Source: Streptomyces mayonensis
GTDB lineage: Bacteria > Actinomycetota > Actinomycetes > Streptomycetales > Streptomycetaceae
DNA length: 57,920 nucleotides
Assembly: GCF_018982965.1 (NCBI RefSeq)
Contig: NZ_JACBYP010000046.1
Span: forward strand, 1-57,920
Direction of reading: 5' to 3'
In this document: positions 52,505-57,920 of the stretch, piece by piece
Numbering within the stretch: the first letter of the stretch is position 1
Layout: every line of letters starts with the position of its first letter
Translations under genes and position numbers: made by a program
The notes under the pieces: generated by a model
The model's input: the letters and a program-made list of their open reading frames with translations, nothing else
What the model was told of the DNA's origin: nothing
Databases searched by the model: none

Positions 52505-52945
52505 TCAGATGCGTGGCGGCCGGGACTCGTACGGGGTCGAGAGCACCACCGTGGTCCGGGTGGACACCCCGGCGAGAGAGCGGACCCGGGCCAGTAGTTC
52601 CTCCAGTTCGTGCGGGGTGGAGACCCGCACCTTGAGGATGTAGTTCTCCTCGCCCGCCACGCTGTGGCAGGCCTCGATCTCGGGGACGCCGGCGAGGCGG
52701 TCCGCGATGTCGTCGGGCGCACTGGGGTCGAACGGTTTCACCGAGATGAACGCGGTCATCGGGAGCCCGACGGCCTCCGGGTCGACGACCGCGGCGTAAC
52801 CGCGGACGACGCCACGCTGCTCCAGCCGCCGCACCCGCTGGTGCACGGCGGATGTGGACAGGCCCGTGGCCTTGCCCAGGTCGGTGTAGCTCATCCGCCC
52901 GTCCTTGACGAGCAGCTGCACGATCTGTCGGTCCAGCTCCTCCAT
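52505..52945 (-). CDS. Lrp/AsnC-family transcriptional regulator
   Basis: 146 aa: HTH (about 4-50; MSYTDLGKATGLSTSAVHQRVRRLEQRGVV) and RAM domain (about 65-140), full length for the family. Such proteins form octamers and sense amino acids. ATG 52945 starts directly at the HTH (MEELDRQIVQLL). Divergent from the 145-aa hypothetical at 53223; target genes not evident. Confidence 0.93.
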   Translation of the reverse strand: MEELDRQIVQLLVKDGRMSYTDLGKATGLSTSAVHQRVRRLEQRGVVRGYAAVVDPEAVGLPMTAFISVKPFDPSAPDDIADRLAGVPEIEACHSVAGEENYILKVRVSTPHELEELLARVRSLAGVSTRTTVVLSTPYESRPPRI

Positions 52946-53222
52946 GGCGCAAGAACCTACAGGGCCGTCGATCTCCTCGGACACCTGAGCAGTCCAGGTC
53001 ATGCCCCGTTCGTGATGTGACGGGGCGTCGGACGGTGCCGGAGTCCGGGCGGGCCGGGGCAAAACCGCCGCAGAGGGCACCTGCGCACGGCATGTGACGA
53101 AGACCACACCGTCCGAACGGTCTCCGTGATGTTCTCGTGATTACCCCGGAAGGGGGACGGGAAGTGCTTGCTGTGGTCGAGGCCGCAGTGTCGTCACGGC
53201 CCAGCCCGAGGGGGAGAATCCC

Positions 53223-53660
53223 ATGCACAGTCTCAAGCGCCCTGGTCGCACCACGTCCAAGCGGCAGCAGCAGGTCGTCGAGCTTGTACCGGAGGGCGTC
53301 GAACCCGACGCCCTGGACGACGAGGAACTCGACGCCTACGACACCTTCGAGATGTACCGGGTGATCTGCCCGGACTGCGCGCAGCCCATCGCCCTGCTGG
53401 CGGACGAGGAGGCGCTGCCGGAGCACGCCCTGTGCGCCTCGCCGTGGAACCCGTTCGGGCTCACGGTCTGCGCCGGCACCGGCCGCCGGGCCGCCGAGGC
53501 TCGCCCCGCGGACGAGTCCTTCCGGCCCCACGAGCAGGACACCGCGCTGCTGTTGACGCTCCCCCGGGGTCTCGACTGGCGGACCCAGCCCTTCTCCCAC
53601 GTCGGTGGTCCGGGCTCGCGTCCGATGCGGGTGCCGACGCTGCGGGCCGAGGCCGCCTGA
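53223..53660 (+). CDS. Conserved hypothetical protein with CxxC
   Basis: 145-aa soluble protein, acidic in its first third (VELVPEGVEPDALDDEELDAYDTFE), with one CxxC pair in VICPDCAQPIALL (about 48-60) and two further cysteines (LCASPWNPFGLTVCAG), which could make one zinc site. Strong AGGGGGAG ribosome site before ATG 53223. I recognise it as recurrent in Streptomyces but know no function. Divergent from the Lrp gene, with about 277 bp between. Confidence 0.85.
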   Translation: MHSLKRPGRTTSKRQQQVVELVPEGVEPDALDDEELDAYDTFEMYRVICPDCAQPIALLADEEALPEHALCASPWNPFGLTVCAGTGRRAAEARPADESFRPHEQDTALLLTLPRGLDWRTQPFSHVGGPGSRPMRVPTLRAEAA

Positions 53661-53839
53661 TCCACCCGGCTCCTCTCCGTCTCCCCCCGTTCCGGGGGCA
53701 TTCGGGGGACACTCCGAGGAACACACCCCGCTCCGTCACCGCCCAGCGACGCGCCGTGGCGCGGTTCGGTGTGCGTCCGCGAACGCACACCCGATTGCGC
53801 CCGGCGTGACCTGTCGGCAGGTCGCCGCGTTGCCCATGC

Positions 53840-54121
53840 ATGACCCCCACGTACTCGGAGACCGGGCGTCGGCGTCGCGTGTTCGTCCCGGTGCCGGCGG
53901 GAGCGGTTCCGTCTGCACCGCAGGTCCCGGACCCGCCGATCTACCGTGAGCTGATGCGGACCTGGGCCGACGGCGGCCGCACGCTGCCGGGGCGCCACGA
54001 CCCGGAGTGGACCAGGCTCGCAGCGCCCCCGCACGGGCCCGGGCACTCCTTCACCACCGGCGACCTCCGCGTCACCGGCGATGTCACCGTCCCTCGGGAC
54101 CCACGAGGTGACGGGCGATGA
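53840..54121 (+). CDS. Small hypothetical protein
   Basis: 93 aa, Pro/Arg-rich, with a conserved-looking core PPIYRELMRTWADGGRTLPGRHDPEWTRLAA (about 32-62, given by span) and ending RDPRGDGR. Proteins of this pattern are common in Streptomyces; no function is known. The ATG at 53840 lacks a good ribosome site. It overlaps the convergent acyl-CoA dehydrogenase by 38 bp. Confidence 0.6.
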   Translation: MTPTYSETGRRRRVFVPVPAGAVPSAPQVPDPPIYRELMRTWADGGRTLPGRHDPEWTRLAAPPHGPGHSFTTGDLRVTGDVTVPRDPRGDGR

Positions 54122-55259
54122 CCATGCGCTGGATCTGGTTCGTGCCCTCGACGATCTGCAGCACCTTCGCCTCGCGCATGTACCGCTCGGCCGGGAAGTC
54201 CGCCGTGTAGCCGTACCCGCCGAGGATCTGGACGGCGTCGGTGGTGACCCGCATCGCCGCGTCGGTGCAGTGCAGTTTGGCCATGGCAGCCTGCTTGGCG
54301 AACGGCAGTCCGGCGTCCCTCAGCCGCGCCGCACTCAGGTAGAGCGCGCGGCCGGCCTCGACCTGGGTCGCCATGTCGGCCAGCATGAAGCGCAGGCCCT
54401 GGAAGTCGGCGATCGGTCTGCCGAACTGCCGCCGCTCGCCCGCGTAGGCGACCGCCTCGTCCAGCGCCGCCCGGGCCACGCCGATCGCGCAGGCGGCGAT
54501 GCCGAGGCGTCCGGAGTGGAGCGCGGACAGCGCGACGGCGAAGCCCTGGCCCTCGTCGCCGAGGCGCCGGGAGTCGGGGACCCGCACGCCGTCGAGGTGG
54601 ACCTGGGCGGTGGGAGACCCCTTGAGCCCCATCTTCTTCTCCGGCACCGCGGCGCTCAGCCCCTCGGCGTCGCCGGGCACCAGGAAGGCGGTGATCCCGC
54701 GCGGCCCGTCCTCACCGGTGCGGGCCATGACGGTGTAGAAGTCGGCGACGCCGCCGTGCGTGATCCAGGCCTTGGTGCCGTCGAGCACCCAGTCCCCGCC
54801 GCTCTCGCGCACCGCCTTGGTCCGCAGCGACGCGGCGTCCGAGCCGGCCGCGGGTTCGGAGAGGCCGTAGGCGCCGAGCAGGCCCCCGCCCAGCATCGCG
54901 GGCAGGTGCTCGGCCTGCTGCTCCTTGGTGCCGTACACGGCCAGCGCGTGGGTGGCGAGCGTGTGCACACTGACGCCGAGCCCGACGGTGAGCCGGGCGG
55001 CGGCCAACTCCTCCAGAACCTGGAGGTAGACCTCGTACGGCTGCTCCCCGCCGCCGAATTCCGCGTCGTAGGGCAGGCCCAGCAGGCCGGATTCGGAGAG
55101 CAGGCGGAAGACCTCGCGGGGGAAGCGGCCGGCGTCCTCCTCCTCGGCCGCGCTCGGGGCGATCTCACGGCGGGCGATGTCGTGGACGAGCGAGAGCAGG
55201 TCCCGGGCCTCCTCCGTGGGCAGTTGCCGGTCCACCGGCTGCGGGGCGCGGTCGGGCAT
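54084..55259 (-). CDS. Acyl-CoA dehydrogenase
   Basis: 391-aa FAD-dependent acyl-CoA dehydrogenase, full family length: N-terminal helical domain, central beta domain with YGLSEPAAGSDAASLRT (about 126-142) and WITHGG (about 161), C-terminal domain with QLF-type RRQFGRPIADFQ and the catalytic-Glu region VLQIVEGTNQIQRMVIAR (about 365-382). It would catalyse the first step of fatty- or branched-acyl-CoA beta-oxidation. ATG 55259 has GGAGGAG upstream. No electron-transfer flavoprotein genes adjoin it. Confidence 0.94.
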   Translation of the reverse strand: MPDRAPQPVDRQLPTEEARDLLSLVHDIARREIAPSAAEEEDAGRFPREVFRLLSESGLLGLPYDAEFGGGEQPYEVYLQVLEELAAARLTVGLGVSVHTLATHALAVYGTKEQQAEHLPAMLGGGLLGAYGLSEPAAGSDAASLRTKAVRESGGDWVLDGTKAWITHGGVADFYTVMARTGEDGPRGITAFLVPGDAEGLSAAVPEKKMGLKGSPTAQVHLDGVRVPDSRRLGDEGQGFAVALSALHSGRLGIAACAIGVARAALDEAVAYAGERRQFGRPIADFQGLRFMLADMATQVEAGRALYLSAARLRDAGLPFAKQAAMAKLHCTDAAMRVTTDAVQILGGYGYTADFPAERYMREAKVLQIVEGTNQIQRMVIARHLVGPEGR

Positions 55260-55501
55260 GGCGACGCTCTCCTCCCTGTCGGGCGCATCGGCGGGCATGC
55301 GCCTTGGGTGGAGGCGGCTCCGCCTGATCGTTCGGCCTGGTCGATGCTCGCACTCCCGGGTCGCGGAAGCGGCTGACCAGCGGCTGTGCGCAGTGAGTAT
55401 GCCCGATCGGAGGCACGGAGTCACAGTTAACGACCGCTTACTTCGAGAAATGTTCGAACCCTTTCCGGAAGGCCGAATTCCGGTGCCCCGGCAGGGACAA
55501 A

Positions 55502-55543
55502 TGGTCCGCACCATTGACCACACTGGTCTAGTCCTTCTACGGT
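55502..55543 (+). promoter_or_regulatory. Chitinase promoter with dre/direct-repeat operator
   Basis: -35 TTGACC (55514-55519), 18 bp, -10 TACGGT (55538-55543). Inside the spacer is ACTGGTCTAGTCCTTC (55522-55537), a DasR dre-like site; 22 bp upstream is a second repeat TGGTCCGCACCA (55502-55513). Pairs of 12-bp direct repeats over the promoter are classic for Streptomyces chitinase genes (chitin induction, glucose repression). Match seen; regulation inferred. Confidence 0.85.
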
Positions 55544-55615
55544 AACGACCCCGAACGCGTCACCGCGTTCATGCCAACGGCGCGCGTTCCCTCTTCCCCC
55601 ACGAGGAGACACCCG

Positions 55616-56866
<1,251 letters not shown>

Positions 56867-56886
56867 CCGTTCTCACCCACGGGGGG

Positions 56887-56924
56887 CGGAAGGGCGGAGA
56901 CCGGCTCGGGTCTCCGCCCTTCCG
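56887..56924. terminator. Bidirectional terminator chitinase/TetR
   Basis: CGGAAGGGCGGAGACC (56887-56902) pairs perfectly with 56909-56924 over loop GGCTCG: 16-bp stem between convergent genes, ending exactly at the TetR stop codon. Confidence 0.9.
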
Positions 56925-57581
56925 TCAGTCGCGGCGCGCCGGGGCCGGGGCCGGGCAGTCCGGGTTCAGTTCCTCGATGGCGCGCAGGGCGCCGCCCAGC
57001 GTCTTCACCAGCAGTTCCCGCATGGTCTCGCGGGGCAGTTCGGGCCGGCCGATCCAGTCGAGGGTGGCTCCCTCGACGCTGCACACCCAGGCGAGCAGGC
57101 CCATGCGCGCCAGTGGTCCGATGTCGGTACGGCCGTACGCGCCCTCGGCGATGGTGGCGACGATGGCCTCGCGCACTCCGTCCCGGATGGCGTGCACTTC
57201 CGCGTCAAAACCGACTCCGCCGCTCACGATGGTGCGGTAGGCGGCCTGGTTGTGCTCGGCGTAGCGCAGATAGCCGTCGATGGTGCGCTGGACGCGGTCC
57301 ACCTGGGGCAGTTCGTTGCCGCGCGCGGCGGTGGTGACCAGGTCGGTCACGGAGTCCTGGATGATGGCCAGGTAGTAGCCCCGCTTGGACTGGAAGTAGT
57401 AGTAGATGAGCCCCTTGGCGACATGCGCCTGCCGCGCGATGTCGTCCATCGAGAGCGCGTCGTAGGACGTGTCGGCGAACAACCTCCGCCCGATGGCGAT
57501 GAGTTCGGCGCGGCGAGCCAGTGAACGCTCGGTGCCGCGCGCCCGGGGACGGGCGTCGGCGCGTTGTTGACTAATATTCAA
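56925..57581 (-). CDS. TetR-family transcriptional regulator
   Basis: 218 aa: TetR HTH (about 22-68; LSMDDIARQAHVAKGLIYYYFQSK) and a helical ligand domain (about 80-205). A TTG at 57581 is the apparent start: it follows an AGGG/AGGAGA element and no ATG or GTG is in frame nearby. The AT-rich start region (TTGAATATTAGT) is atypical for the window and may be part of its own operator. Target not evident. Confidence 0.9.
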   Translation of the reverse strand: MNISQQRADARPRARGTERSLARRAELIAIGRRLFADTSYDALSMDDIARQAHVAKGLIYYYFQSKRGYYLAIIQDSVTDLVTTAARGNELPQVDRVQRTIDGYLRYAEHNQAAYRTIVSGGVGFDAEVHAIRDGVREAIVATIAEGAYGRTDIGPLARMGLLAWVCSVEGATLDWIGRPELPRETMRELLVKTLGGALRAIEELNPDCPAPAPARRD

Positions 57582-57663
57582 TTTCGACCCTGGTCTCCTA
57601 CGGGCGGCGGGACACCCGCAGTATGGCAGGTCGGAACTTGAGGCAGGTCACACGCCGGTTACG

Positions 57664-57825
57664 TCACAAGAGGCCCAACTGGACCACGAGCATCGCGATC
57701 ACCACGACGAGGGTCCAGCCCATGACGTGCTCGAGGATCTCCGGGCCGTCGTCCCCGGGGCCTCCGGTACGGGCACGGGCGGTGGGGACAGCGGTGGCGG
57801 CGGTGGCGGCCGTGTGTGCGGTCAT
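57664..57825 (-). CDS. SCO1431-family small membrane protein
   Basis: A 53-aa protein: Thr/Ala-rich N terminus, an acidic Gly-Asp segment and one C-terminal transmembrane helix (WTLVVVIAMLVVQLGLL). It matches my memory of the SCO1431 family. Its ATG overlaps the stop of the partial upstream gene (ATGA, 57822-57825), so the two are probably co-translated. Function unknown. Confidence 0.8.
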   Translation of the reverse strand: MTAHTAATAATAVPTARARTGGPGDDGPEILEHVMGWTLVVVIAMLVVQLGLL

Positions 57826-57920
57826 GGCGTCTCGCTGATCTCGGGCTTCGGCTTCGGCTTCGGCTTCGGCTTCGGCTTCGGCTTCGGCTTCGGCTTCGGC
57901 TTCGGCTTCGGCTTCGGCTT
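57822..57920 (-). CDS. C-terminal end of a gene with Lys-Pro repeat tail (partial)
   Basis: On the minus strand the frame is open from the window edge to the TGA overlapping the 53-aa gene's ATG. It reads as at least 12 Lys-Pro dipeptides then EISETP-stop. The gene body lies outside the window. Lys-Pro tails are seen on some membrane or DNA-binding proteins; no assignment is possible. Confidence 0.6.
   Translation of the reverse strand, partial: KPKPKPKPKPKPKPKPKPKPKPKPKPEISETP
57844..57920. repeat. GGCTTC hexanucleotide tandem repeat
   Basis: At least 12.8 copies of GGCTTC, perfect, running off the right edge. In-frame for the Lys-Pro tail. Copy number is likely variable. Confidence 0.95.

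Noticed and set aside
50180..52597. 805-codon plus-strand frame over the amidohydrolase
   Set aside because: Shadow frame of a well-conserved minus-strand enzyme; no motifs or ribosome site.

Overview
The window is high-GC actinobacterial DNA with dense short operons, GTG/TTG starts and many ATGA/GTGA stop-start overlaps. Gene content identifies it as a Streptomyces chromosome core segment. From memory (not searched), the order crr-ptsI ... smeA-sffA ... rbpA-fxsA-ppm ... GH18 chitinase matches the S. coelicolor SCO1390-SCO1432 interval. No phage, IS, integrase, tRNA or CRISPR was seen.

Layout. 1-200: promoter and leader of an rRNA operon reading leftwards off the window. 0.3-2.6 kb: crr-ptsI (PTS IIA and enzyme I) with a DasR-type dre site. 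2.7-8.3 kb: a hypothetical protein, acetoacetyl-CoA synthetase and a divergent GH31 protein. 8.3-9.7 kb: Nudix hydrolase and secreted VanX-like dipeptidase. 9.8-14.2 kb: a conservon, cvnA-B-C-D. 14.6-15.2 kb: small membrane protein.

15.3-24.2 kb: a likely glycine-betaine (or related methylated amine) demethylation island. It holds a Rieske ferredoxin and its reductase, an IclR regulator, mycothiol-dependent formaldehyde dehydrogenase, a dimethylglycine-oxidase-like protein, a monomeric sarcosine-oxidase-like protein and a Rieske oxygenase. The oxygenase plus ferredoxin pair would remove the first methyl, the two flavoproteins the next two, and the dehydrogenase would detoxify the formaldehyde.

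24.2-31.5 kb: a three-gene condensin-like operon (kleisin-like, small winged-helix subunit, 1,553-aa SMC-like ATPase) resembling MukBEF/MksBEF/Wadjet JetABC but with no JetD-type nuclease beside it and a non-canonical Walker B. This is the best candidate for an under-described system.

31.6-34.7 kb: FCD-type GntR regulator divergent from an MFS transporter and DUF1445 hydro-lyase. 34.8-38.0 kb: two GT4 glycosyltransferases and an SGNH hydrolase in one overlapping operon. 38.2-38.6 kb: a 165-base stretch of only C and G between 38-bp direct repeats (probable assembly artefact at a hairpin), then four 26-bp tandem repeats. 38.6-40.8 kb: HEAT-repeat and ankyrin proteins. 40.9-43.2 kb: smeA-sffA, with a degenerate Walker A in SffA. 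43.3-47.8 kb: MocR regulator divergent from a YczE-like protein, a glycerophosphodiester phosphodiesterase and an MFS permease. 48.0-50.1 kb: rbpA behind a sigma-R promoter, fxsA, and polyprenol-phosphate mannosyltransferase. 50.6-55.3 kb: amidohydrolase, Lrp regulator, two hypotheticals, acyl-CoA dehydrogenase. 55.5-57.9 kb: GH18 chitinase under a second dre-type operator, a TetR regulator, a 53-aa membrane protein, and the Lys-Pro-repeat tail of a gene running off the right edge.

The two dre-like sites, at crr-ptsI and at the chitinase, suggest both ends of the segment answer to the same N-acetylglucosamine/chitin regulon.
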